Assembly (NCBI GenBank): GCA_038025085.1
Contig: CM076140.1
Coordinates: forward strand, 3,040,501-3,104,500
Length of the DNA: 64,000 nucleotides
Reading direction: 5' to 3'
Origin: Tetragonia tetragonoides
Lineage: Eukaryota > Streptophyta > Magnoliopsida > Caryophyllales > Aizoaceae
Of the stretch, positions 11,944 to 30,600 are shown one piece after another. Numbering within the stretch: position 1 is the stretch's first letter; each line of letters begins with the position of its first letter. A model generated the notes under the pieces. It searched no databases. It had not been told where the DNA came from and worked only from the letters and a program-made list of their open reading frames with translations. The translations under genes and the position numbers were made by a program.

Positions 11944-12073
11944 AGCATATATAGTACCACAACACTAGCAGCTCTATTGTGTTCTGCAAATATTTTTATA
12001 TATAGACCTATCTATAAGGGTAAATGCGCAACAGTATTAGTAGAAACAAATGAGGGATGGCTAACCTAATTAA

Positions 12074-12344
12074 GGGCATGTTCTGCTCAACTTTTTCATA
12101 AAGTATTCAGTAAAATTCAGTTTATTTCACTAAAATTCATTTCATTTCAATAAAATTCATTTCAGTTCAGTTCATAAAAATTAAGTACAGTTCGGTAGAC
12201 CAAAGCACAAATTTTCTCTTAGTAATTGTAGATTTAGTAAAAATAAGTTCAGTTCAATAAATTTCAGTTCAGTTCAGTAAATTCCAATTCAGTTCAATAT
12301 TGTGCATATCAATTCAATAAAAAGAATGTGAAAAAAACACGCCC
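12074..12344. mobile_element. PIF/Harbinger-like MITE, AGTTCAGTAAAATTC interior
   Basis: The 271-bp element is flanked by TAA (12071-12073 and 12345-12347). The left end is GGGCATGTTCTGCTCAACTT and the right end reads inward GGGCGTGTTTTTTTCACATT. The interior is a chain of degenerate TTCAGTTCAGTAAAA units. It matches the element at 47434-47681 along most of its length, including the segment TGTGCATAT...TCAATAAAAAGAA near the right end. Confidence 0.75.
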
Positions 12345-13416
12345 TAAATCAGAAAATGATATAAAAAGCTACCATATGTGACATTCCTCGAGACACATAA
12401 ATGTCTAATCTGTATGTTTAATCTCTCTTACCCTATGAACTATGCCAGTAGGTTGCTAGATCTAAAAGAGTTATAAAGACCTACTGACTATTAGGGATTA
12501 ATAGGATGGACGAACAGACCGACAATTGTTGTTGGGCAGCAACACCATTTATTTAAAATTAGCCGACCACTGCTTAATCAGCAAAGAGTATCTTTGGAGC
12601 TAAGATTGATGTTTCCGGATATTATCACCGTCAATTTCTCAGGTGAATGCTCCATATATTCAATATGCCCAGGCCACATATTCCTACCATTGCATCTAAT
12701 TTCTTTATAGTTGAATTTAGGAGTACTGATTGCCACCATATCAAATAAGTAGATAACCAAATAGATTGGGAGTTCTTCATGCGGTTTTACGGCAGTATGG
12801 ATCCTCTGCTGTTATTTTTCTTTATTGTTCCTTCCTTTCTTTCTCTATCATTCTCTATCTCTCTTCTCTAAGTTTTCTAATTTGAAAAACTCACCCCCTC
12901 AATTCAAAGATAAAAAAAAAACTCAACTCTAATCTAAGTGTGTAAGTTTGGAGAACAACACTCTGCTGTTAATTTTACAACCGCAGAGGACCAGCATTTG
13001 CGCGCTCACGGATCGGGTTTGGCTACTCCAACGTTAGAGGAAGATTTTTCATTTAATTGTGATTTTGTGAAGGTTTAATTAAACGCAAATAAGTGAGTAA
13101 TAATGCTTTTCGTCATTAATACAGTAGGGTAATTACTACTCCTAATTAACTCAGTGGTAAATTAATTAAAGAGCTAATATAATATTTGAAGAAACAGGAT
13201 GAATAGAGAGCAGGCGTCAGCCATGTGGTGGACATGTATGAAGGTCGGGCAAGAGCCAAGATGTGTACGTTTCATACTTTTTTCCATTTTGTTAACAGGT
13301 ACTATGCATGTGCTCGGTTCCTTCGCCTTCACCAAACCCTACAAGTACTGGACACTTTTGAGTTTTGACCACCACTTAACTTACTACACTCTTTTATTTT
13401 TGTTCCGTAATTATTA

Positions 13417-13712
13417 GGGGCCGTTTGGTTGGGGATAATGATTAAGGGGGTAATGGAATGGATTTGTAGGTTAAAATAGTAATGTGAAGTGATGATGAGG
13501 GGTAATGATTAAGGGGGTAATGGAGAAAAGGAAGGAAAATAGGGGAATATCATTACCCTATGGGGAGGTGGGTTTCAATTATCCCTCAAATGGGGGTAAT
13601 CATTACCCTCCTTCCCACAAAATCTAACCCCCACTACCTCGCATACCTCCCATTTTAGCCTAAAATTCCATTCCATTACCCCCTTAATCATTACCCACAA
13701 CCAAACGGCCCC
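13417..13712. mobile_element. MITE with ~46-bp terminal inverted repeats
   Basis: The 296-bp element is flanked by TTA (13414-13416 and 13713-13715). The terminal inverted repeats start GGGGCCGTTTGGTT and match over about 46 bp with roughly two mismatches, so the whole element is close to a foldback. The interior is rich in GGGGGTAATGATTA motifs and their complement. The TTA duplication points to PIF/Harbinger rather than hAT, whose 8-bp duplication is absent. Confidence 0.85.
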
Positions 13713-13715
13713 TTA

Positions 13716-15483
13716 CTACTATTATTCTTATTACTCGATCTTGGTCAACTTGAATGAACAAAAATCATAGCGTCTCCGATATATATAGTCAAATTAAAGG
13801 CACATATATTTATCGTGGCCGTGAAAATATAGGCATATTCATATTCACCTACTTGCTTTAATTCATAACGTGTTTATTATAGTCAAAGACTCAAAGGCAC
13901 ACACATTATTGTACCAAAATGTTAAAAGAATAACTCATATATGAGTGTCCCACATCGAAATAATGAGAGAGAGGAGACTAGCATATAAATTAGTGGATTA
14001 CTTCACCTAATATCAATATAATACTCGTATTGGCTAAAGCGTAGACAAATCAAAATATACATTGGGTCAATGCGATTTTAACTCAAAATTAATCGGTAGT
14101 GGTTGAAATAACTCCTCAAGGTATAAACAACTAAAGACTACTCTCTTTTTTCACTAATATATGTGAGACTTTTAACTTCCCACTTAACAAAATCGGGCAT
14201 ATATTTCACTCTAATTTGGCTTCAGAAAAGATATTTTTCCTCTTGATTTTTATGGTGAGGGGGACGATTGCTCTTGTTCATCGTTATATGCCGATTTATT
14301 GTCATTTTACTATGATGATGACGCATGCCAGATGAAAATCAAATACTACAATAAACGTAACAGTGTAATGATGGTCACTCCATCTCAATTTTCCTGGAAT
14401 TTTGAATTCTTGAAATTTTGATGCATATGATTTGGCATTAGTAGGCCAGTAAATAAGTTATTTAGCATCATTTTGCAGGCCATGCGTTTTGTGCACAACA
14501 AAAAAAAAAAGTAATTAAATAAGAGTAAAAATAATAAAGCTGTCAAAATTATGTTATACTCCTACAGTCCTACTGTCTGTATACTGAAGGAGACACAGGA
14601 CCAGAAGCATGCATGCAGTAAAAACAAAATTTACCTTTATAATCTGTTGCTTCATATGTTTAAATGTCCAGAAAGAATTTTTGGGGAAATGCCTCCAATT
14701 GCCATTTGCCAGTGGAAAAGTGTACTGTAATTCCAGCCCCCAACATTAGTGGTCCCTTCTCTTTCTTTCACAACGAAAAAATTAATAGCCTTTCAATAAT
14801 CTTTGAATCTTTGGATACCCTACAATGTCTTTGCTATTTGACCATATCATCATTAATCTTTTATGTATTATTATACTGATCTTTAATTTTGTCTATTACA
14901 CTGAAATGGTGCTATGTGTAGCTTCATTCTGACTGTAATTTATGCCTCTTAATCAGTTAAGGACACCCAAGCACTTGTAATAGAAAAAATCACCAAAAAA
15001 AAAGCCAATTTCTCTTGTAAATGTATATATATCGTACTCCGTTTAGAGAGGGTATAAATTACAACCTTAAAATGAGGCTGCACATAGTATCCCTCTTATA
15101 CTGATTATCACTACATAGCTATATTTCCTTATTTGAATTGAAACTGGTAACATTATCAAGTAATGTTGTCAACAATACACAATCCTAGAATTCTTTTAAG
15201 TTAGAAAGAAAGGTGCTTGAAATTTAAAAATTGAACGCGGTCAGCCACAATTAATTGCCAATGTAACAGTAACCTTATAGTACATTAGTGATAATTGACC
15301 ATATCCTTGTGCTGCATTATTATTAAAAAGGTTTCTTGTCTCCCCCCTAATTGGCCCTACTATCTTTTCACATCTAACCCAAAAAGCTCCCATCTTCTAC
15401 AAACACACACCTTCTCTCCCCAACCAAACATTTGACAATTGCTCCAAATCTCTCTGTCTATGCCCTCTTACAGGCGCTGCTAA

Positions 15484-15514
<31 letters not shown>

Positions 15515-15569
15515 TCCTGTATAAGTATTTTGTTCAATTCCTACAAAACATTGTCAAGTTAATTAAGGC
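13716..15569. other. Gene-free spacer and 5' region of the 15570 gene
   Basis: AT-rich sequence with no supported gene. Nearest the right end are a short pyrimidine-rich stretch and a GA run (15485-15508), which probably lie in the 5' UTR or proximal promoter of the gene starting at 15570. Confidence 0.45.
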
Positions 15570-16379
15570 ATGCTGAGGAACAAATACCACCGACAACCAC
15601 AACAACAACAACAACAACAACAACAACAGCAACAACCATCATACCAAAGAAGCATGTTCTTACCAATGTTGTGTTCATCGTCGTCAAGCAAGCAAGTGAA
15701 GCTGTCTCACCGGCGTCGTCGTCCTTGTCTGAGGATCCTTCATCGCCAAAAGTTGGGTGCATGGGCCAAGTGAAGAGGAACAACAAGGTGGTTGGTTTTC
15801 CCACTATTATTGGTTTCATCACTACAAATAATAATCATGCTACCAGTACTACTACTACTACTACTGGTACCCTCAAAAATGAACATAACATCAACAGCTC
15901 CATCAACACTTCTAGTATTAGTATTGTCAAGTACCACAAGTTGAAGCGATTCTTCTCTACCAAAAGCCTCCCCAACAGCCCCACCACCACCACCACCGCC
16001 GTCCCCATCCCCGTCCCCGCCCGAGCCGCCAGGGGTGGGACCCACAAGGCCAAGAGCAGTGTCAGAATAAGCAATAATAATATCATCAATAGAGAGAGGG
16101 GATGATGGAATATTATGCAGATCCAAGATTCATAATGATAATAATGGTAGTAATAATATTAATAATCAGAGTGCTCAGAAGGGTTGTATGGTAAATTTGG
16201 AGGAACTGGATCCGCCATTGCCGGTGGTGAAGAGGGTTCAGAAGCAGGAGCAGGAGGAAGGGAGCAGGGGACAGAATACCAGTCTGTGGAAAAGAAGATC
16301 AGGTGGAGCTCCATTGAAGGGTTTACAGGTTCAAGTTATCAACCACAGTCCTGCTCTGCTTCCTGCAAACACTGTATGA
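15570..16379 (+). pseudogene. Syringolide-induced 14-1-1-like gene with two frame changes
   Basis: Three consecutive pieces of one protein lie in the order expected for a small plant family related to soybean syringolide-induced protein 14-1-1. Piece 1 starts at ATG 15570 (MLRNKYHRQP, poly-Gln, FLPMLCSSSSSKQVKLSHRRRR). Piece 2, in another frame from about 15715 to 16105, has the family signature SEDPSSPKVGCMGQVKRNN and then KYHKLKRFFSTKSLP. Piece 3, back in the first frame from about 16085 to 16379, has LEELDPPLPVVKRV and NTSLWKRRSGG, and ends LLPANTV. The two changes compensate each other and lie in or near low-complexity runs (a CGTCGTCGTC run, and the GA-rich stretch near 16090). No plausible intron explains them. 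This may be a broken gene or two single-base assembly errors in a working gene. The family assignment is from memory of its conserved motifs, and the biochemical role is unknown. Confidence 0.5.
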
Positions 16380-17182
16380 CTGACTCAACATTACAACAGA
16401 TTACTCATCCAAGATGCAGCTAAATTTGTAAATTCATCTTTTTTTTTTTCTTTGATTCTTTTATCCCTTCCCCTGGGCCTATTGTTTTTTTGATACACTT
16501 GAGTTTGGAATAGATTCGATCCTAATTCACTGTTAATGAGAGCAGTAAAAGACTGTCTTATAGAAATTTTTGTGTAATGAGAAAGGTTTACTTACTAAGA
16601 GTAATGCTTTAATACCAATAAAATAAGGCAACAGACTTGTGGTGTAGCTTCTTATCCATATTTTATTGTCCTTTGAAGTTTGAACCATGAAACACCCGGA
16701 TGTGATTTAAGTCTGGATTAATGCAGTTCTTGAATGATTTCTGATTCCTAAAACAAAGGCACAGCGTCTTAAAAAGGAACGGGCAGTTCTTGAATGATTT
16801 CTGATTCCTAAAACAAAGGCACAGCGTCTTAAAAAGGAACGGGCAACTGAAACTTTTCGGAGCTAGACTTCAGTACAAAAAAGTGCCTAGCTCCCTTTCG
16901 GCACAACTCTATGACAAACTGTATTACAACCAAAGATGCAAGTAATTTTTCTTGCCTCCAGGAAACCATAGATGGTCGAAATCTGAGACCTCAATCAAGT
17001 TACAGTTCTACATACACTTCAGGGATTTGTTACAGATGTTATATTAAGCGTAAAATCTATAACGTAGTGCCACAAGTCGCTGAATGATTTTGAGTTCCTA
17101 CTTAAACTTCATATACTACCTTTACATTTACACAAGGGTCATAGACATGCAAAAGAATGAAAGAGCAGACCAAGAGAGGCCA
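16380..17182. other. Convergent 3' region
   Basis: This holds the 3' ends of the converging units at 15570-16379 (+) and 17183-23492 (-). Apart from the 60-bp duplication at 16723-16842, I see only AT-rich untranslated-type sequence. Confidence 0.5.
16723..16842. repeat. Perfect 60-bp tandem duplication
   Basis: Two identical 60-bp units, 16723-16782 and 16783-16842, each beginning GCAGTTCTTGAATGATTTCT, followed by the first three bases of a third. Absence of any mismatch implies a recent duplication or an assembly artefact. The site is about 340 bp past the stop codon of the acetyltransferase, possibly inside its 3' UTR. Confidence 0.97.
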
Positions 17183-23492
<6,310 letters not shown>

Positions 23493-26400
23493 TTTGATTT
23501 TTGAGTCCTATTTTTTCTTTTCGGAAGTCGGTTTATTTATGTTGGCTCTTTTGTTTTTCTATTTCCCCTCTTCCTTTTCCGCGTATTTTTGTTGTGGCGG
23601 TTGTTAATTTTTGCTGAATTTTTATGATTTTGTTTGATCGAAAGTAATTTATTTTTGTTGTTGTTGATTTATAATTGTTTTTTATCAAAAAAAAGTTGTT
23701 TAAATTTATTATTTTTTGGATTTTGCCTATCTTCTTTTCGTTTTGTTGCTTCCCAAATACACAAAAAAAAAAAAAAAAAAAAAATTATTTAGGTGTTTTG
23801 AGGTTTCGTGTATTATTTTTTAGGTTATATATGTAGTTTGAATAATTTCAGTTACATGACTCAAGGATTTGTAAATAATTTTACATAGGTGATAGGTGAT
23901 GAGTCTGATGACGGATGCTAACTTCAGTTAACTTTTGTTGACGTGTGAATGACGGTTATCTTTGATGACCCTGATTAATATTGATTAACATACTAAAATA
24001 TGGTTTTAATTTATTTATTCATTTACGACAATTCATTTACAAAACACCAGATTTCCGAATCACAATTTATTTGCAAAAAAATAAATTAAAATAATATTTT
24101 AGCGCATTAATGAATATTAATCGGGTCATCAAGGATAATCACCCTTCACACATCAACAAAAGTAAACAGAAGTTACATCACTTGTCACCTATGAGAAATT
24201 ATTTACAAAACCTCGTGTCACCTAACTGAAATTATTCAAACCACACATAAGCTAAAAAATAATACGCAAAACCTCAAAGCACCTAAATGAAATTTTTCCA
24301 AAAAAAAATTGTTAAAATTCACCTAAACCTCTAGCCTCCCTCCTTTCTTTCTCCTCCTTCTCTCTATAACCCTAACCTTTAGTAGAGCATATAGCCGTAA
24401 GGGCCGATTTAGGCCATTCCGGCCTGCGGTTGATGATTTTTATCACGTTTAATCTTGATTTCTAGCTTTTTTCGTTCTGAGTTGAATAAAGTCTCTCCCT
24501 TTGTGGAGTTTTTAGGGATCTTCTTATCTTCCTTTTTATAGAATTATTTTTTCGCCTATTGTGCGATTGGTTTTTCGTAGAAGCGGCATGAATTTGGAGA
24601 CCGGATATACACACAATCGATCGAATAATACAGAGGTTTGTGGGCAAGCAATTGTGTTACTTGTGGTGAAGATCTACACTTCTGTGAAAGATGAAGATAC
24701 ATCAAAGGAAACACATAGTTACTATGCATGTTGGGTGTCGCACCTGAGTATTCTAGTATATATTGACTTGTTAGCGGTTTTTTTGTTGTTTCTATTGATT
24801 TAGTATATTCTAGGGTTATTTTTATTGTAGATGCCGTATGCATTTTCTATGAATGAAAGTCTCATATTCCCCTCTAAAAAAAAAAATTGTTAGAAATGTG
24901 TACTTTTAGATATTTTTCCACGTCTTTTCAAAAAAAATAAATATATCCACGCAAACATGCCTTTGTTTTTATTGAACAATAAGAGTTTACCGTTTACAAA
25001 CCCTAGGCGATATGATCAAACTCACATGCATACATATCAAAATTTCGGACTTTAATTAGTTTTACTAATACACAAGGGAGAGAGAGAGAGAGAGAGAGGG
25101 ATTATGTTATGAATTGAACTACTAATTCGCGTGAGTGAAAGAATTTTGTTGATTTTCCAAACAAAACAAGACAACTATCGGAAAACACAAGTAAAGGTTA
25201 CCAAAATATTAACGAAGGCATGGCTCATTTGGCAAAAATATAATATTAACAAAGTTAAATGACAATCAATAAAAATTAGCAAAGTCCATGCAAAATCAGC
25301 GCAAACAACGGAAAAGGAAAAATATTTTCTTTGCAATATTTCTACGAGGCGAGGTAGTTTTATTCTCTTTGGTGTATATTTGTTGTATTTTATCAACCAT
25401 GATTATTTTATTCTCTTTTTTTTTAGAATAATTTGGTTCTTTATGTTAACAATTAGGGCGATCATAACTTTTATTAGTTGCATGTTAAACTCAACTATTT
25501 AGCTCAAAATTGTCCATATGGCTATATTTGTATAAATGATGTTTACGATTGCCATGTTTCTAGTTATACCCCGTAATTGAGCATTGTGGTGGATTAATGA
25601 TTTTCATATAAAATGCTATTTTAAAAATAAATAAATAAAATGCACGTGATGGTTGAGATCTTCCAATATTTTAAACTTTTCACCACACTTATTGATTACA
25701 TGTATATGTAATATCTCATGCACTATGATGGTTGAAGTATATGTTTATTTTCGAAATGTCACATTTGTCAACAAAATGGACATATCTTTCTTATCTTCAA
25801 ATATGGATGTAGTGGAAATAGTATAATAAGAAACATATCATTTTGGTTGTATTTTTTTTGGATGATAGAATTTTGGGGATTAAGGTGTTATGTAAATAGC
25901 TAGAAATGAGGCTATAGGTGGTACAAACAATAACCACCATTACATCTCGCATGCCAACTTTTGGTCGATAATCATCAAATTGGAACGCCAAGTACGCGTA
26001 CATGTCATATAGTGGAGCAATTGGTACTTGATTACGATCAAAACCACCGTCTAATAAAGGAAAATAAACACATGTATGCAAGCAAATATTCATCAGTAAT
26101 TTAATGAGGTAGCAACAACCAATTACATGTCTCACCATCAAAATAGAGAGAAACCTAGCAATAATAAAAGATGAAGCCATAGACGGTGAAATGTGTCCAT
26201 AGAAGGGCTTTGAGGAGTAATCGAGTCAAAATGGGTCATATATTTGCTTAGCTTGGTTTACTTTGACTCGGGCTAGACTCGTTCTGGGCTCATGGCTAGA
26301 CTCGATTTGGGTCCATCGAATTCAAGTTCACAAATTAAAATGTGAGAAAAGTAGGCCAATTTTAAATATTTTCAATTAAATTTGACTATTATTGATCATT

Positions 26401-27596
26401 TTGAATGATATAAAAATAGTAAAATCCTATACAAAAAAGTGAATATCTATAAATAATTTATGTTCTTATTTGGGGAATCAAGAATCAAACCAACCGAATC
26501 GAGCCATAATGGGCTCGGGCTTGGCTCGAAAGGCATTTGAACTGGTTCAAGCTCAGTTTGACCCTAGCTGGAGCCGAGTTTTGACCGAGCCAAACTCAGA
26601 GGTTCACCAAATTGGTTCGACTCAATTACACCCTTAGATGGCAAAAAATAGATAGCGTAAGTCGAATTCATACACAATTGGGAATGAAAGAAGAACGATA
26701 ATTTTAAGAGACGACAAGGTCTAAAAGACAGGAAACCAAGCCGGATACGAGTGAGGTTAAGATATGAGGGTAAAGGAGTTAGAGTTCGGAAGATACTATT
26801 AAGTGAATACGGTGTTAAGGATAAATTAGGAAGTGGTGACAGAATTCTAAAGCGTTATTATAGTTTATTCATAAGCAACCTCGTCTATTAGGCTATTTTT
26901 AGTACTTTATTGTCTTATTCGTTTACTCCTCACAAAATTTCCAAGAATAGCTTAATAGCATCTCAATTCACATCTCACACCAGATCTGACATCTGACAAC
27001 ACTAACCATTTCACGAACGAAATAAAGAAAAATATTTTGGAAAAAGGAGCGCACGATGCTGGAATTTTTATTTTCCCTCTCTTTTTTCTTTCACCTTTGG
27101 AAATAGTCAGTTACTATACTAAAGGCCAGCTGGTGATGCGCTCAGTTGATGACGACCTCTAAACCACTGACATAACGCCACGTACACTAATAGCATCTCA
27201 CCCACACGGTAATCCACATAACACCCGCCACACCATAGCTCAGCCCCATTAAAAATCAAAGCGAAAACGAAAAAAAAGGTGAATAAAATAAAAAAAGAAA
27301 CGTCTATCAGAGAACAACCCGGTTGTTTGCTCCCAGGCCCAAAAAACGCGACTATCTTTCTCTCTCTTCGACTCCTCTCGTGATACTTTCTCTCTCTAAA
27401 AACTTTCTCTCTCTATTATTTCTCTCTCGCGACAGCGAAATCGAACTTCTGAAACAACAAAACAACCGAAACCCTAACCCTAATCGCCGAAACTTATCCT
27501 CTTTCATCGTCTTCCTCTATCTTTCGTTGAAATTATCAATTCCTAGTTTCTTTCGTATCGAGAAAAATCGTATATTTCAGGAAAGCGAAAAATTTA
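23493..27596. other. Divergent intergenic region between HAT and PHD genes
   Basis: A 4.1-kb head-to-head spacer. It holds the promoter of the acetyltransferase (T-rich just above 23493), a poly-A run (23763-23784), a retroposon copy (24398-24895) and a GA run (25078-25098). Further right is AT-rich sequence with weak, repeated GACTCG/GGCTCG words (26200-26640), perhaps an old transposon. From about 27320 it becomes a pyrimidine-rich leader with TCTCTCTC runs, a typical 5' UTR of the PHD gene. No separate gene is supported. Confidence 0.5.
24398..24895 (+). mobile_element. Non-LTR retroposon copy with poly-A end
   Basis: The right end has a TTGTAGATGCCGTATG block, then TTTTCTATGAATGAAAG, and finishes in an A run (24877-24887). 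The same block order with an A run ends the copy at 61495-62092. The bodies also share a CTCTCcCTTTGTGGAG-type segment (24493-24508) and a GGTTGATGATTTTTATC-like stretch. No open reading frame of a LINE is visible, so it is a SINE-like or truncated LINE copy. Confidence 0.5.
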
Positions 27597-27614
27597 GGGT
27601 TAGGGTTAGGGTTT
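27597..27614 (+). promoter_or_regulatory. Telo-box cluster in the PHD-gene leader
   Basis: The run TTAGGGTTAGGGTTAGGGTT contains overlapping copies of the plant telo-box (AAACCCTAA on the other strand) just before the uORF. A complementary AACCCTAACCCTAA sits upstream at about 27471. Telo-boxes are common near start sites of plant growth and chromatin genes and bind TRB/TRFL-type factors. The role here is inferred. Confidence 0.6.
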
Positions 27615-27622
27615 GAGGGGAT

Positions 27623-27652
27623 ATGGAATTCGAGAGCGGTGGTATTATTTGA
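27623..27652 (+). promoter_or_regulatory. 9-codon uORF whose stop overlaps the main start
   Basis: ATG at 27623 opens the frame MEFESGGII with stop TGA at 27650-27652. The A of that stop is the first base of the main ATG (27652-27654), giving a TGATG junction. If translated, the main frame would depend on leaky scanning or on immediate termination-reinitiation. Confidence 0.6.
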
Positions 27653-30600
27653 TGAACGGAAGCACCAGCCCATGTCAGGGGTGGACGACGATGATGGGTA
27701 GGGGAGCCGACGGTGGTTGCGGGACGGAGGAGAAGCCGTGTCCGGTGTCAAGGTTGATGCCGCCGGCGAAACCTCCGTCGCCGGCGTCGGAGAAGTCGCC
27801 GGGAAACTCGCCGGAAAAGTTGAAACATGTTTATTCAGGTATGGATTTGTTTACACAGGCTCAGAAGGCGCTTTCGGAGCGTTCGCCGTTTGATTCAGAG
27901 GAACTACGTGCCACTACTGTTGCCACTCTCCCCAGTGGGCTGGCCAATTTGTTGTCTAAGCATACAGATAGTAGGCGAAAGCATAAACGGCCTCATTCGG
28001 AGACTAAGTCGAATCGAAAAGGTGGCTCAACTGAGAAGTCGAAAGGTTCTAATATATGGTTTGAGTTAGAGGAGTATTTTAGGGAGCTGGCATTGCAAGA
28101 TATTGAGAGGTTATATCGATTGTCTTCATCGTTTGTGTCGTCAGATAATAGTAATAGTAATAGTAACTCATGCTTTACTATTCCAGTTTTAGGTAATGCT
28201 ACTAGTAGGAAGAAGAATGAGAATAAAAATGTAGAAAATGGGCATGTTGATAATAATGCTCCTACTTTTGTAGTCAAGGAGGAGTGTGAAGTGGAGGCTA
28301 TGTGTGTTGATGTTCCTGTTTCGGATTCTGGAGGTTTAGAAGTTAAGGAGGAGATTAATAATGGCGATGTCGATCAACATATGGAATTAGACAATGGGGG
28401 TAGGGATAGTTTGGCTGTAGTTGAGCAGAGTCCTTTGCCCGAGTCTTGTTCGCAAGCTTGTAGCAGTGTAGAATGGGTTTTAGGTTCTAGAAACAGGGTT
28501 TTATTGACGACAATGAGACCAAATAAGAAAAGGAAGCTAGTGGGTGAGACTGCAGGGTTAGAAAGACTTATTGTTGCTCAGCCATGTGAAGGGAGTACAA
28601 GTTTGTGTCATGTTTGTAGTATGGGAGAAACAGGGGATCAGTTGAATCAGCTGGTTGTTTGCAAGTCATGTAATGTTGTTGTTCATCAGAAATGTTATGG
28701 TGTGCAAGGAGAAATAGATGAGTCCTGGTTGTGCTCCTGGTGTAAGCACAATGTTGATGTTAAAGATGGAGGACTCTCCGATAGTGATAGACCCTGTGCC
28801 TTTTGTCCAAAGCCAGGCGGGGCTTTGAAGCGCTTTCAGAGAGCAGGAAATGATGGGGCTGTTGAGTTTGCTCACTTGTTTTGTAGTCAGTGGATAACCG
28901 AGGTTCACATAGATGATACCAGGCTGATGGAGCCGCTTTTAAGCATAGAACGAATCAAGGATGTACGGGGAAAGTTAGTGTGTAATTTGTGCAAAGTCAA
29001 GCTTGGTTCCTGTATCCGATGCAGTGATGGTATGTTTTGTAGCTTGCTTAATAGCTTATGGCTTATGCTGCTGTGCTCTTGTTTCATTATAAATGAGGCT
29101 TTTGTTGAATGGCTTATGGAATCTTGTTACAATACAAATCTGTCGGCTCTTTAAAAGTTTTCAGCGATCTTGACAAACCTTATTGATGCAAACTTAGTGT
29201 CTCTAGTCTTACCTGCTCCTCTGGCATTCTTCATTCTGGATTTCTGTCTACTATTGTTGTAGCATTGTTTGATTTTCCATTGTACAAATGCTCTCAATTG
29301 AAAGGAGTGCAAATAAAGGTTTACAGGGAGACGATTTGTGATTTGTGATCCCAGTATACTTGCTAGAGTTTGACAGTTCAAAACAATCAAGCAAATGATA
29401 ATTTCCATTTTCATGGAGTTTGCCGTTAAACAAGTAAAATCCAGGGCATTTAATATGGATAAGCAAAATTGCATCAGAGCTGAACCGCATTCCTATTAGT
29501 TCACTTATGTTTGCATACCGCTCTCTCTGTCATTGAATTTATGAAGGACTTGGTGGCAAGTGATGTTTGAAGGATTATATTTATTTTCAGTTTTTTACGG
29601 TGTAGAAATCATGGTAAAAGTTCAATATAACAGATGCCATCACAGTTTCAAATGAATGCTCTGGGAAAAGAAAAAAAGAATTGCCAGTTGGCTTAACATT
29701 TCTGCCCAAAATGTGAAAAGTGTAGTTTGGCTTAAATATTTTGAGTAGCAGAAGTTAAGAGATGAACAATGTGATGCCACTTTGAATGTGTTTCTCTGAT
29801 GAGTTATATGGAGTTGCAATCATGATGCAGGCAAGCAAAGCTAGAAGGATCTCATCCAAGTAGATTCATTGTAAAAACCCTCCACGATGTGGAGACATCT
29901 TGGAAGTTGTCTTCTTTTTCTTGGGAGATGGGAGGTCCATTTTATAGAATTTGGCCATTGAAGGGGGCTGCGATAGTTTTAGGTTATTCATGTGAGAATC
30001 TTATGTATTCGGTGTATCAAATCTCCTTTTAACCGCCACTAATTGTACAATTAGATTAGTTGTTCGATTCAGTTCTGATCTGTTCAGAAGAATTGGGGAT
30101 TGGAACAAAGGTGTGCGTGATTGCGTCATCTGTCTTTGTGCTTTCCTGTTATTCAGCTTTCCTGGTTTTTGTTTTCCTGTCATTCAGCTTCCTTTTTTTT
30201 TTTTTATTTTTAATTTTTATCATGTAATGTTTGGTTATTCTATATGCATTCTTTAAAAATGCTAGAATGCAAAATAAAAACCTTTTTAGACAGTCAAGAT
30301 GCATGTTTGTACCTGTAAATGGAGGTGAACTCAGTTTGTAGGCTGCATGGTACAAAAGGAGAACATGGGTGCCGTTCACTCTGACAATCACACAGGTGCT
30401 TGGCAAGAGGATAGTGGGAGGGACTGAGAGAAAGGGAGATCGGAATAGAATTTTTATTTGTGATCTTCTTTGGGAAGAACTGCTTTCTATTTTAAAAGAC
30501 AGATACAAAGTTACAAACAAAGTTTAGTACAGAACGCAATCCGCAGAAGTTACTTTGTTCTGTTGATTGTACTTTTTGTTTCCCTTTTTGTCTTTTAGCA

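Noticed and set aside
12795..13005. Another MITE with GATCCTCTGCTGTTA ends
   Set aside because: The ends share only about 15 imperfect bases and no target duplication; too weak to list.
15740..16126. Minus-strand 128-codon frame rich in Gly, Asp and Ser
   Set aside because: It is the reverse of the Thr/Asn-rich SPKV-family gene, whose conserved motifs are on the plus strand.
26200..26640. A repeat family with GGCTCG/GACTCG words
   Set aside because: The words recur but I could not define ends, a period or a second copy in the window.
27597..27614. Interstitial telomere or chromosome end
   Set aside because: Only about three repeat units, located in a gene leader; telo-box is the simpler reading.
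29030..29154. Extension of the first PHD exon to the stop at 29154
   Set aside because: The ePHD continues in frame from exon 31015; the read-through tail is intron sequence with no zinc ligands in the right places.
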